A stretch of 64,000 nt of DNA from NCBI RefSeq assembly GCF_024124825.1, contig NZ_JAMXSS010000002.1, positions 868,001 through 932,000 of the forward strand, given 5' to 3'. Of this stretch, positions 1 to 7,257 are shown in pieces. Under the pieces are notes generated by a model, which was not told the DNA's origin, made no database searches, and saw only the letters and a list, made by a program, of their open reading frames with translations. Numbering within the stretch: the first letter of the stretch is position 1; every line of letters starts with the position of its first letter. The position numbers were made by a program, and so were the translations under genes. Origin of the DNA: Arthrobacter sp. H16F315. GTDB taxonomy: Bacteria; Actinomycetota; Actinomycetes; Actinomycetales; Micrococcaceae.

Positions 1-846
1 GAGCGGGAGCACACCCGGCACCAGAAGTCGCGCCGCCGGACGTGGATCACGGCTTTGGTGATCGTCACCGTCCTGGTTCTCGCGGGAGGTGGCCTGTGGC
101 TGTACAACCTGATGAACCAGGCTCCGCCGCCCGTCGCCAAGGTCCTGGTGCCGTCGGTTACCTCGCTGACCGAAACTGAGGCCCTCCAGAAGCTGTACAA
201 CGCCGGGCTGAAACCCCAGCTGGAACACATGCAGAACGAGACCGTCACCAAGGGAATTGCCATCGGCACCGTTCCGGCTGTCGGCAGCCCCCTGGATCCG
301 AACTCAGATATCACCCTCAACATCTCCGAAGGCCCCAGCGTTATCACCATCCCCGCTGACCTGCCCGGACGCACGGAGGCCGCCGCCCGCGACGTGCTGC
401 GCCAGAAGGGACTCGCCGGTGCCCCCGGCACCACCATGGCCAACAGTCCCACCGTGCCGTCAGGGCTCGTGATCACGACAAATCCTGCGCCCGGACAGAA
501 TGTGGCCGCCGGCAGCACGGTGGAAATTATCGTCTCCACCGGCAAGGTTGTGGTTCCCCAACTGGTCGGACTTCCCCGGGCCGAGGCGGAGGCGGCGCTC
601 AAGGCGCTCGGCCTGGCCATGAGCGCCACGGAAGTCGAAAACTCCCAGGTTGAACCGGGAAAGATCACTGCACAGGCCGACCCGGCGGACGCCCTCGTGG
701 AACAGGGGAAAACGGTCACCGTTACCGTCGCCAAGGCTCCCGCGCCACCGCCCGCGCCGTCGCCAAGTCCCACTCCCACGCCTACCCCCAAGGCAACCAA
801 GAGCACCAAGGAAAGCGGGGCGTCCCTGCGCGGGTTTTCCGCCTAG
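1..846 (+). CDS. pknB: Serine/threonine protein kinase PknB, C-terminal part (gene starts before the window)
   Basis: Only the end of the gene is present; the frame is open back to base 1. The visible part starts with a basic juxtamembrane stretch (KSRRRTW), then one transmembrane helix (TALVIVTVLVLAGGGLWLY), then three PASTA repeats of about 65 residues each, and a Pro/Thr/Ser-rich tail. PASTA domains outside the cell bind peptidoglycan fragments or lipid II and signal to the cytoplasmic kinase, which in actinobacteria controls growth and division. The kinase domain is outside the window. The stop codon overlaps the end of the convergent pabA gene. A TTG at 55 is not the true start, since it lies inside the membrane segment. 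The family is clear; PknB as the specific paralogue follows from PASTA content and its place next to pabA/sortase/crgA near the origin. Confidence 0.9.
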   Translation, partial: EREHTRHQKSRRRTWITALVIVTVLVLAGGGLWLYNLMNQAPPPVAKVLVPSVTSLTETEALQKLYNAGLKPQLEHMQNETVTKGIAIGTVPAVGSPLDPNSDITLNISEGPSVITIPADLPGRTEAAARDVLRQKGLAGAPGTTMANSPTVPSGLVITTNPAPGQNVAAGSTVEIIVSTGKVVVPQLVGLPRAEAEAALKALGLAMSATEVENSQVEPGKITAQADPADALVEQGKTVTVTVAKAPAPPPAPSPSPTPTPTPKATKSTKESGASLRGFSA

Positions 847-1484
847 TGTTTGATCAGCGGGCTTAGCGCCGAAGCCCGCTGGGCGGCGCCGGCCATCCCA
901 AGGGATTCAAGCCAGTTCCCGAGCATTCGGTAGCCGCCTTCGGTGAGCACGGACTCGGGGTGGAATTGCACTCCACACAGGGGCGCGGTGCGGTGTTGCA
1001 GCCCCATAACAACGCCCGTCCCCGTTTCCGCCGTGATCTCCAGGACCTCGGGTATGCTCTCCCGGACGGCGGCGAGGGAGTGGTATCGGGTCGCCGTGAA
1101 AGGCGACGGCAGACCCTCGAACACTCCGCCGCCGTGGTGTTCCACGAGGGACGTTTTGCCGTGCATAAGTTCCGGGGCGTGGGTGACAGTTCCCCCGTAG
1201 GCCTCGGCCAGTGCCTGGTGGCCCAAGCAGACCCCAAGCATGGCTTTGTTGTGGCTTCCGCACCACTTGATCAGTTCGATGCAGACTCCCGCACCGGCAG
1301 GGTTTCCGGGTCCCGGCGAGATGAGGACGCCCTCACGTGCCTCCGCGAGATCGATCGCCTCAGCCAAGGTGACATCGTCGTTGCGGACCACTGTCGTCTC
1401 CGCACCGAGTTCCTGGAGGTAACCCACCAGGGTGTATACAAAGCTGTCATAGTTGTCGACGACGAGAATCTTGGTTGTACTCAT
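843..1484 (-). CDS. pabA: Glutamine amidotransferase, aminodeoxychorismate/anthranilate synthase component II
   Basis: Class I glutamine amidotransferase of 213 residues that supplies ammonia to a chorismate-using partner for folate or tryptophan synthesis. The nucleophile motif GVCLGHQA puts the catalytic Cys at residue 86, and FHPES gives His175 and Glu177 of the triad. The N-terminal ILVVDNYDSFVY is typical of PabA/TrpG. Its ATG overlaps the stop of the upstream small membrane protein (ATGA), which points to translational coupling in a sortase operon. No synthase component I is nearby, so the choice between PabA and TrpG rests on the conserved actinobacterial location beside pknB. It ends tail to tail with pknB with a short overlap. 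Confidence 0.9.
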   Translation of the reverse strand: MSTTKILVVDNYDSFVYTLVGYLQELGAETTVVRNDDVTLAEAIDLAEAREGVLISPGPGNPAGAGVCIELIKWCGSHNKAMLGVCLGHQALAEAYGGTVTHAPELMHGKTSLVEHHGGGVFEGLPSPFTATRYHSLAAVRESIPEVLEITAETGTGVVMGLQHRTAPLCGVQFHPESVLTEGGYRMLGNWLESLGMAGAAQRASALSPLIKH

Positions 1485-1651
1485 GGGTGCCTTGCTGAAC
1501 CAATCGTTGAATCAGTGAACTGGGTGAATTGTGCCATCCAGGGAAAAAGGAACTGAACCATCATTACCAGCACGCCGGCGGCCAACACCAGCGCAGTCGT
1601 AATGCGGAGCCAGCGGGGGCCCGGCAAATGCCGGAAGATCCAGGCGTACAA
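1481..1651 (-). CDS. Small single-pass membrane protein (56 aa) between sortase and pabA
   Basis: A 56-residue ORF with a TTG start. A strong ribosome binding site GGGGAGGA lies 7 bases upstream of the TTG, inside the end of the sortase gene. The protein begins MYAWIFRHLPGPRWLR, has one membrane helix at about residues 17-40 and a short polar tail ending STIGSARHP. It starts 3 bases after the sortase stop and its TGA overlaps the pabA ATG, so the three genes form one tightly packed operon. I recognise it only as a short conserved-looking actinobacterial membrane protein; function unknown. The coupling on both sides argues strongly that it is translated. Confidence 0.75.
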   Translation of the reverse strand: MYAWIFRHLPGPRWLRITTALVLAAGVLVMMVQFLFPWMAQFTQFTDSTIGSARHP

Positions 1652-1654
1652 ATC

Positions 1655-2425
1655 TCAGTCCTCCCCGGCGGCACGCTGGACCTGGCCGGCGATCTCAGCC
1701 GGTGGAGGACCGGCCGATGCCGGTTGCCAGCGCTCAAGCACCGAGTAGGCGATGACCCGTTCCTGGGAGCCGAACCGGGGATTGCAACTTGTCATCGTCA
1801 GGTAGCGTTCCGTGGCTGCGGCGTCGGGTTGTGCGGGCACCGGCAGCAGGACGTCCGTCCTGGCAGGGAGGACGACCTCGCTGTTCCGGAAGCTGTACAC
1901 GTAGTAGCCGTCCCTGGTCTGAATGTAGATCCGGTCCCCGGGGACCAGCTCATCGATGTTATCCAGAACGGCCCCATGGGTCTGCCGGTGGCCGGCGACC
2001 GCGACGTTTCCGACCGCGCCAGGCATGGCGGTGCCTTCGTAGTGGCCGATTCCGAGGGCATCCAGAATTGCCGGAGAGGTACCCTGGACCAGGGGTCTGG
2101 CATAGTCAGTGCCGAACCGGGGAATGTAGACAACGCCGAGGGTGGTACCGGTGGCAGGCTCCGCGGCGACAGTCGGCCGGCCGTCGACGACGGCGGGCAC
2201 CGCTACCGCCGCGGCCGGGTCCGCCAGATTCCGGCTGAACTCCCTGACCATCTCACGCTGCCGGGCATCCGCTGCCATGTTGGTCCCCCACAGCTGCCAG
2301 AGGACAAACAGGAAGACGATGAAACCCGCGGTGACGAGCAACTCGCCCAGGACCAGGACAGTCCGGCGGAATGTTCGGGGGCCGCGGGTGAAACGGCGTG
2401 CGGCGCTGTCCTGCAGTTGCAGCAC
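1655..2425 (-). CDS. srtE: Class E sortase
   Basis: Transpeptidase that anchors surface proteins to the cell wall; class E enzymes of actinobacteria usually recognise LAXTG-type signals. It has 256 residues with an N-terminal membrane anchor at about 23-46. The catalytic residues are visible: His146 in AGHRQTHG, Cys214 in TMTSCNPRF and Arg223 shortly after. The GTG start is supported by GGGAGGAG 7 bases upstream. It heads an operon with the 56-residue membrane protein and pabA, and is divergent from crgA. No sortase substrate with an LPXTG-like tail is seen in the window. The class E assignment rests on the TSCNPRF active site and genome context. Confidence 0.9.
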   Translation of the reverse strand: MLQLQDSAARRFTRGPRTFRRTVLVLGELLVTAGFIVFLFVLWQLWGTNMAADARQREMVREFSRNLADPAAAVAVPAVVDGRPTVAAEPATGTTLGVVYIPRFGTDYARPLVQGTSPAILDALGIGHYEGTAMPGAVGNVAVAGHRQTHGAVLDNIDELVPGDRIYIQTRDGYYVYSFRNSEVVLPARTDVLLPVPAQPDAAATERYLTMTSCNPRFGSQERVIAYSVLERWQPASAGPPPAEIAGQVQRAAGED

Positions 2426-2600
2426 GTGGCTTCTCCTCCCGGACGTTCGCGGCGGACACCGCCGCGGTGTTAACTACAGCTAGAATTGGGTCCGAATACG
2501 ATCACAAACATGACCAAAAGCGCGCTGACCGCCGGTGCATTCCTCCTTGCAGGATATCAAGCCGGGGTCCCGCTTTTGTTCCAGCCGCCCAGGAGGACCC

Positions 2601-2855
2601 GTGCCCGAGTCAAAACGCCGCAAGCGCACAATCGAGGCAACGCCACAGACTTCCGCCGCGCAGGCCAACAAACCCAACCCGGTCTGGTTTAAGCCCGTAA
2701 TGTTTGGCCTGATGATCCTCGGCCTCCTGTGGATCATCACTTTCTACATCAGCGAAGGCACACTTCCCGTGGCCGCCTGGGGATCAGGGAACATTATGGC
2801 TGGTTTCGGAATCGCCATCGCCGGCTTCCTAATGACCACCCGCTGGCGGTCCTAA
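2601..2855 (+). CDS. crgA: Cell division protein CrgA
   Basis: Small 84-residue protein with a basic N-terminus (VPESKRRKRT) and two membrane helices at about 32-50 and 61-79, the normal CrgA size and layout. In mycobacteria and streptomycetes CrgA sits at the division site, binds FtsZ and PBPs, and helps time septation. The start is the GTG at 2601, with AGGAGG at 2591-2596; a longer in-frame reading from 2535 lacks such a site and would add a non-conserved leader. It sits between the sortase operon (divergent) and tag, as expected near actinobacterial origins. Confidence 0.93.
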   Translation: MPESKRRKRTIEATPQTSAAQANKPNPVWFKPVMFGLMILGLLWIITFYISEGTLPVAAWGSGNIMAGFGIAIAGFLMTTRWRS

Positions 2856-2871
2856 GCCCGTCGCAACGACC

Positions 2872-2904
2872 GAAAGACCGGTACACCCCGTGTGCCGGTC
2901 TTTT
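2872..2904 (+). terminator. Rho-independent terminator after crgA
   Basis: Inverted repeat with arms GACCGGTACAC and GTGTGCCGGTC separated by CCC (one G-T pair), preceded by AAA and followed by TTTT. It starts 17 bases after the crgA stop. Confidence 0.8.
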
Positions 2905-2975
2905 GCGCAATTTGTCCCGGCAGCCCACGGGCCCGTCAGCCTGGAGCGGAGAATAGTGCGAGTGAGGAAACCCGG

Positions 2976-3581
2976 ATGGTACGGGACGTAGCCGGCCCGA
3001 TCCTCGGGGAGGACGGCCTCGCCAGGCCGCCCTGGGCGGCCGTGGATCCGATGCTGCGCGAGTACTACGACACGGAGTGGGGACTTCCGGTGCGGGACGA
3101 ACAGGGACTGTTCGAACGCATCAGCCTGGAGGCGTTCCAGGCCGGACTGTCCTGGGCCACGATCCTCCGCAAGCGTCCGGCGTTCCGGGCCGCCTTCGGG
3201 AATTTCCGCCCCGAGACGGTAGCGGCCTTCACCGAAGCGGATGTTCAGCGTCTCCTCCTGGACGCCGGAATCGTCCGCAACCGGCTGAAGATCCGGGCAG
3301 CGGTCACCAACGCCCAAGCCACTATCGCCCTGCGGGCCGACGGCGGGCTGGTCGACTTCGTGTGGTCCTTCCAACCCGCCTCTACACCCCTGCCGAGAAC
3401 GCATGCGGACATCCCCACAACGTCGACGGAGTCCATCGCCCTGTCCACAGCATTGCGCAAGCGTGGTTTCGCCTTTGTCGGCCCCACCACCATGTACGCC
3501 TTGATGGAAGCCATCGGAATGGTTGATACGCATCTGATGGACAGCCACCGTCGGGGAAGCTCGGGCATCTGGCCGCGCTAA
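2976..3581 (+). CDS. DNA-3-methyladenine glycosylase I (Tag) family protein lacking most zinc ligands
   Basis: The protein of 201 residues follows E. coli Tag along its whole length: YYDTEWG near residue 31, SLEAFQAGLSW with the catalytic-type Glu, DAGIVRNRLKI, ADIPTTSTES and the GFAFVGPTTMY segment. Tag removes 3-methyladenine from alkylated DNA. The E. coli enzyme binds zinc through Cys4, His17, His175 and Cys179. By my alignment the equivalents here are Pro18, Tyr31, a retained His and Ser, so three of four ligands are gone. The ATG at 2976 was chosen because GTGAGG lies upstream and homology begins soon after; an in-frame extension to 2892 would run into the crgA terminator. It may be a paralogue with altered substrate choice. 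The large DnaA-box region follows directly. Confidence 0.85.
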   Translation: MVRDVAGPILGEDGLARPPWAAVDPMLREYYDTEWGLPVRDEQGLFERISLEAFQAGLSWATILRKRPAFRAAFGNFRPETVAAFTEADVQRLLLDAGIVRNRLKIRAAVTNAQATIALRADGGLVDFVWSFQPASTPLPRTHADIPTTSTESIALSTALRKRGFAFVGPTTMYALMEAIGMVDTHLMDSHRRGSSGIWPR

Positions 3582-3610
3582 GGACAGCAGGCTGTGAACA
3601 AGTATGGTTT

Positions 3611-4265
3611 AAGTTATCCACAGTGTGGATAACTTCTGGCAGTCTTTGGCTCTCGTCGCCGCCTTCCCCGCGGATGCTGGCCTTTAGGGGCCTCGTCCGG
3701 CGAGGGATACGCACACTCTGACAGTCCCGGTAGTTATTAACAGTGTGGATTGCCTGTGGATAAGTATTCGGTCCGGCACGCTCTTCGTCGCAGTGGGACT
3801 ATTAGCCGGGAAATGACCGGCAAAAGGGCTCAACCGTGCCCCTTCTCACGAGTTATCCACTTAATAACAACCCAGTACCCACAACTTATCCACAGTTGGG
3901 GATAAGTTGGCCCGTCGGGTCCCGCTAGAGGCGCTCCAACGCACTGTGGGGCCGATCCTGGCTACCTTACTTGGAGCGACAAGTTATTAACACTGTGCAA
4001 AAACTTGTTGAAATCAACGTCGAGACGGCCACCTGACCGGAGTTTGCCATCCGTACCGGGCACCGATCGTCACTTCTTTGGCATCTGCACCGGATCGAAC
4101 CCCAGCAGGACCCGGGTTGTCCACTTAACCACAGCCCTCCCCACCGCGGTTATCCACAATTGTGGAAATCGCTTGGCGCCGCTTCGCAAGATCCCCCGGT
4201 GTGGCCGTCAGATCCATGGTGGGCTGATGAACTACACGTGTGTAAGTTACCAACAGTGTGGATAA
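3611..4265. promoter_or_regulatory. DnaA-box cluster in the tag-rhomboid intergenic region
   Basis: The 894-base gap between tag and the rhomboid gene holds no convincing ORF but is full of DnaA boxes. Perfect TTATCCACA (either strand) occurs at 3614-3622, 3624-3632, 3755-3763, 3886-3894, 4150-4158 and 4257-4265. Near matches lie at 3744, 3853 and 4117. This is more perfect boxes than in the two origin intergenic regions together. Several short AT-rich runs (TTATTAA, TTAATAA) lie between them. It is about 16 kb from dnaA, so it is not oriC itself. A DnaA-titrating or DnaA-regulating site, like E. coli datA or the Streptomyces DnaA-box trap, is the simplest reading. Confidence 0.75.
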
Positions 4266-4336
4266 CCCCTGTGGAGAACTACTGCGGGATACTGTCGCCA
4301 GGCCTGCCGGGCCCAGCCAGACAAGGAGTGGCAACA

Positions 4337-4363
4337 CAAAAAACGCGCCCGTCAGGGCGCGTT
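4337..4363 (-). terminator. Rho-independent terminator of the ppiA-rhomboid transcript
   Basis: Stem AACGCGCCC/GGGCGCGTT (9 bp) with loop GTCA at 4342-4363, followed on the minus strand by a T run (A run at 4338-4343 on the plus strand). It lies about 110 bases past the rhomboid stop. Confidence 0.8.
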
Positions 4364-4475
4364 GGCTAAAACGGCGTTTACGCTCCAAAAAAGGCCGCGG
4401 GAAGCCGGGAGTGGAATCCCTGGGAACAGAGTCCGCCGCAGGCAGGGTGGGGAGGGATCACCGGCCAGCCGGGCT

Positions 4476-5357
4476 TCAGGCGGTGGCAACCCTGAAAACG
4501 GAGATGCCGACAAGCAAGGCCAGTACCAGGACCAGGCCGCCTGCCTGCATTAGTCCCTGGCGCGGTCCGCGCGGGGTGTAGGCAACAACGGCTGCGCACA
4601 GGGCACCGGTTACCGCCCCGCCCAGGTGGGCCTGCCAGGCAATCGTCGGTACCAGGAAGCCGATGACACCATTAATCAGGATGAGCACCCAAAGTTGCCT
4701 GGTATCGCCGCCGCGGCGGCGTTGGACCACAAGCATGGCGCCAAAAAGTCCAAAAATGGCACCCGAGGCACCCACAACGCCGCTGAGCGGTTGGCCCGGG
4801 ACGTATCCGGGGGTCAGCACGAGGTAGCCGACCGAGCCGCCGAAGGCGGACAACAAATAGACGGCAAGGAAGCGGATCCGACCCAAAAGGGGCTCGAGCG
4901 CCTGACCAAACACCCAGAGCATGTACATGTTCAGCACAATGTGCAGGATGAAGCCCTGGGAATGGAGGAAGGCGGACGTCACCATGCGCCAGGGTTCGAA
5001 GACCCCGTACTCCGGGGTGGCATAAACCGTAGCGAACGCGAAGTTCTGGTAGATGCCGTCATTCGGCACCAGCCACTGGAGAACATAGACCAGGACACAG
5101 AGGCCGATGAGGGTAAGCGTGGCCACAGGTTTGCCTGTGGTTACCGCGCCGCCATAGACCGTCCGGACATCCGGCGTCGTACGTTTTGTTTCGTTGACGC
5201 AGTCAACACATTGGAATCCGACGGCGGCCGCCCGCTGGCAGTCGGGGCAGGCGGGGCGCCCGCAACGCTGGCATCGCACGTAGGCGGCCCTATCCGGGTG
5301 CCTGGGGCACACCGGGATCTGCGCGGACGGCTCCGCCGCCGGAATTCCGTAGCTCAT
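4476..5357 (-). CDS. Rhomboid family intramembrane serine protease with N-terminal zinc-finger-like domain
   Basis: Polytopic membrane protease of 293 residues. The active-site Ser198 lies in GASGAIFG and the partner His244 in WQAHLGG, the usual rhomboid dyad in two membrane helices. The first 55 residues carry four closely spaced Cys pairs plus His (CPRHPD, CQRCGRPACPDC, CVDC), a B-box-like zinc motif common in actinobacterial rhomboids. The helices alternate with loops as in the GlpG fold. It follows ppiA by 9 bases on the same strand, so the two are probably cotranscribed and end at the terminator near 4340. Substrates are unknown. Confidence 0.9.
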   Translation of the reverse strand: MSYGIPAAEPSAQIPVCPRHPDRAAYVRCQRCGRPACPDCQRAAAVGFQCVDCVNETKRTTPDVRTVYGGAVTTGKPVATLTLIGLCVLVYVLQWLVPNDGIYQNFAFATVYATPEYGVFEPWRMVTSAFLHSQGFILHIVLNMYMLWVFGQALEPLLGRIRFLAVYLLSAFGGSVGYLVLTPGYVPGQPLSGVVGASGAIFGLFGAMLVVQRRRGGDTRQLWVLILINGVIGFLVPTIAWQAHLGGAVTGALCAAVVAYTPRGPRQGLMQAGGLVLVLALLVGISVFRVATA

Positions 5358-5366
5358 AAGCCGGGC

Positions 5367-5912
5367 TTAGAGCTTCACTACATCAATGCTGTTGATGGTG
5401 ACGTCCTCGACCGGACGGTCGCCCATTCCGGTGCGGACACCTTCAATGGCGTCAACAACCTTCTTGGACTCGTCGTCGGCCACCTCGCCGAAGATGCTGT
5501 GTTTGCCCTGCAGCCAGCCGGTGGGGATGGTGGTGATAAAGAACTGCGAACCGTTGGTACCGCGGCCCATCTGGATGCCGGCGTTCGCCATGGCCAGTTT
5601 GTAGGGCTCGTTGAACGTCAGCTCCGGGTGGATTTCATCATCGAACTTATAGCCGGGTCCGCCAACACCACGGCCCAGGGGATCGCCCGCCTGGATCATA
5701 AAGTCCTTGATGATGCGGTGGAAGATAGTGCCGTCATACAGCGGCGTCCCCGTCTTGTCATCGCCCGATTCCGGGTGCGTCCAGGCCTTCTCGCCGGTCG
5801 CCAGGCCGACGAAGTTTTCGACGGTTTTGGGAGCATGGTTGCCGAAGAGATTAACAACGACGTCGCCCAGGCTCGTGTGGATAGTTGCTTTTGCAGTTGC
5901 GATGGCAGTCAT
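5367..5912 (-). CDS. ppiA: Peptidyl-prolyl cis-trans isomerase, cyclophilin type
   Basis: Cyclophilin of 181 residues catalysing proline isomerisation during protein folding. FHRIIKDFMIQAGDPLGRG and GTNGSQFFITT contain the core active-site residues (the Arg of FHRI, Gln of MIQ, Phe of QFF). There is no signal peptide, so it is cytoplasmic. The ATG at 5912 (MTAIATAKATIHT) matches the family start; the longer open frame to 6107 is not supported. Operon with the rhomboid gene, in the crgA-rhomboid-ppiA order typical of actinobacterial origins. Confidence 0.95.
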   Translation of the reverse strand: MTAIATAKATIHTSLGDVVVNLFGNHAPKTVENFVGLATGEKAWTHPESGDDKTGTPLYDGTIFHRIIKDFMIQAGDPLGRGVGGPGYKFDDEIHPELTFNEPYKLAMANAGIQMGRGTNGSQFFITTIPTGWLQGKHSIFGEVADDESKKVVDAIEGVRTGMGDRPVEDVTINSIDVVKL

Positions 5913-6068
5913 GGCCCCTATTCTTCCACGAACGACCCCTGCAGGCGGGGCGGGTGCGCCAGTTCCGCGCTGGGTGAAATCCGCCCGGAATCGGCCTGAA
6001 GAATAGCCGGTGGGGTCCCGGACACGTAGGCTAACTCCAGAACCGTCACATTTAATCGGGAGGTAGTT

Positions 6069-7103
6069 GTGAAGAAAACGGATCGAATTGCCCGTGAGCT
6101 GGAGCATTCAGTCAGCACCGGGGTCGAGAACGCCAAGGAATGGGCGACCCCAAGGGTTGAAGCGGCAGTCAGCTGGGCCGTTCCGCGCCTGCAGCATGGC
6201 TTGGATTCAGCTTCCCCCAAGATCCAGGAGGGGCTCAAGTCGGCGGCACACAATCTCGCCGACGGCGTTGCTACGGTGACCCCGCGCCTCCAAGACGGGC
6301 TTGCCAATCTCGCGCCGCGGATCAATGACGCCGTTGAGGGAGCAACCCCCCGCCTGCAGGAGGCGCTGGACAAGGCAACTCCGGTCCTCGCCAACGCCCG
6401 CGACCGGGTTGTCGTGGACTATCTGCCGAAACTCTCGGACCAGCTCGGCCAGGCCTCCGACGCCGTACACCGATCACTCCAGAACGCGCCGGCCCATGTC
6501 GATGCAGTTGCCCAGCGCCTCGGCGACGCGGGGATCATCCACTCCGTCCAGGAGCAGGCCAAGACCGCAGGGACGCACGTCAAGGTCGCTGCCAAGAAGG
6601 CCGGCCAGGCCGTTGGCGTCGAGGTGGCCAAACCGCAGAAACCCAAGCACCGCGGGCTGCTGATCTTCGGCGTCATCGCGGCCGCTGCCGCGGCCGGTGT
6701 GGCCGCGTGGAAGGCTTCCAGGCCGGTCGAAGATCCCTGGCAGACGCCTGCACCGGTCACCCCCGCTCCCGTGCCGGCCACTACGGTCAACGACGTCAAG
6801 AATTCCGCTAAGGAAGCCGCTGGCCAGGCCGGCGCAGCAACGGTTGACGCTGCAGACGCTGCCGCCGACGCCACATCAGATGCTGCCAAGTCCACTGGCG
6901 ACGCCGCGGACAAAGCCAAGCACGCTGCCAAGGTCGCCACGGACGCCGCCGAGGACGTCAAGGACACCTCAGCCAAGGTCGCCACGGACCTTGCCGAGGA
7001 CGTCAAGGACGCCTCCGCCAAGGTCGCCACGGACGCGAAGACCGCAGTCCGAAACATCGCTGCGAGCCGCAACAACGGCACGGACAAGAACACCGGCAGC
7101 TAA
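6069..7103 (+). CDS. Amphipathic helical-repeat protein with one membrane segment
   Basis: Predicted protein of 344 residues from a GTG start with GGGAGG about 6 bases upstream. Residues 1-160 are low-complexity amphipathic helix with recurring (T/A)PRLQ(D/E)(G/A)L units. A single hydrophobic segment follows at about 197-213 (GLLIFGVIAAAAAAGVAAW). After a Pro-rich linker, the C-terminal 120 residues are Ala/Lys/Asp-rich helix with a 15-residue tandem repeat (KVATDxAEDVKDxSA). This resembles LEA-like or apolipoprotein-like helices and membrane-anchored coiled coils, but I do not recognise a named family. It may link membrane and cytoplasm or respond to desiccation. Base composition fits its neighbours. 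Confidence 0.7.
   Translation: MKKTDRIARELEHSVSTGVENAKEWATPRVEAAVSWAVPRLQHGLDSASPKIQEGLKSAAHNLADGVATVTPRLQDGLANLAPRINDAVEGATPRLQEALDKATPVLANARDRVVVDYLPKLSDQLGQASDAVHRSLQNAPAHVDAVAQRLGDAGIIHSVQEQAKTAGTHVKVAAKKAGQAVGVEVAKPQKPKHRGLLIFGVIAAAAAAGVAAWKASRPVEDPWQTPAPVTPAPVPATTVNDVKNSAKEAAGQAGAATVDAADAAADATSDAAKSTGDAADKAKHAAKVATDAAEDVKDTSAKVATDLAEDVKDASAKVATDAKTAVRNIAASRNNGTDKNTGS
6930..7040 (+). repeat. 45-bp in-frame tandem repeat
   Basis: Two full copies (6930-6974 and 6975-7019) and a partial third beginning AAGGTCGCCACGGACG. Each encodes a 15-residue unit with the pattern KVATDxAEDVKDxSA, matching four helical turns, so the repeat likely lengthens an amphipathic helix. Confidence 0.85.
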
Positions 7104-7135
7104 GCACGCCTAGGGCCGTCACCAGGCGGTCGTTA

Positions 7136-7177
7136 AAGGGAAGGACTCCGCCGCGGGCGGGGTCCTTCCCTTCTTTT
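7136..7177 (+). terminator. Rho-independent terminator after the helical-repeat gene
   Basis: Long hairpin of AAGGGAAGGACTCCGCC and GGCGGGGTCCTTCCCTT around a short loop (CGC), followed by CTTTT. Confidence 0.85.
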
Positions 7178-7257
7178 CGCACGATGTTTACCAGTTCGTG
7201 GCCCGGTATTGCCCGGCGCCGGGCTGGAAAGACCGTGGTGGTGCTAAATTGGGGGGA

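Noticed and set aside
4626..5999. 457-codon open frame opposite the rhomboid and cyclophilin genes
   Set aside because: Antisense shadow; both genes on the other strand are clear.
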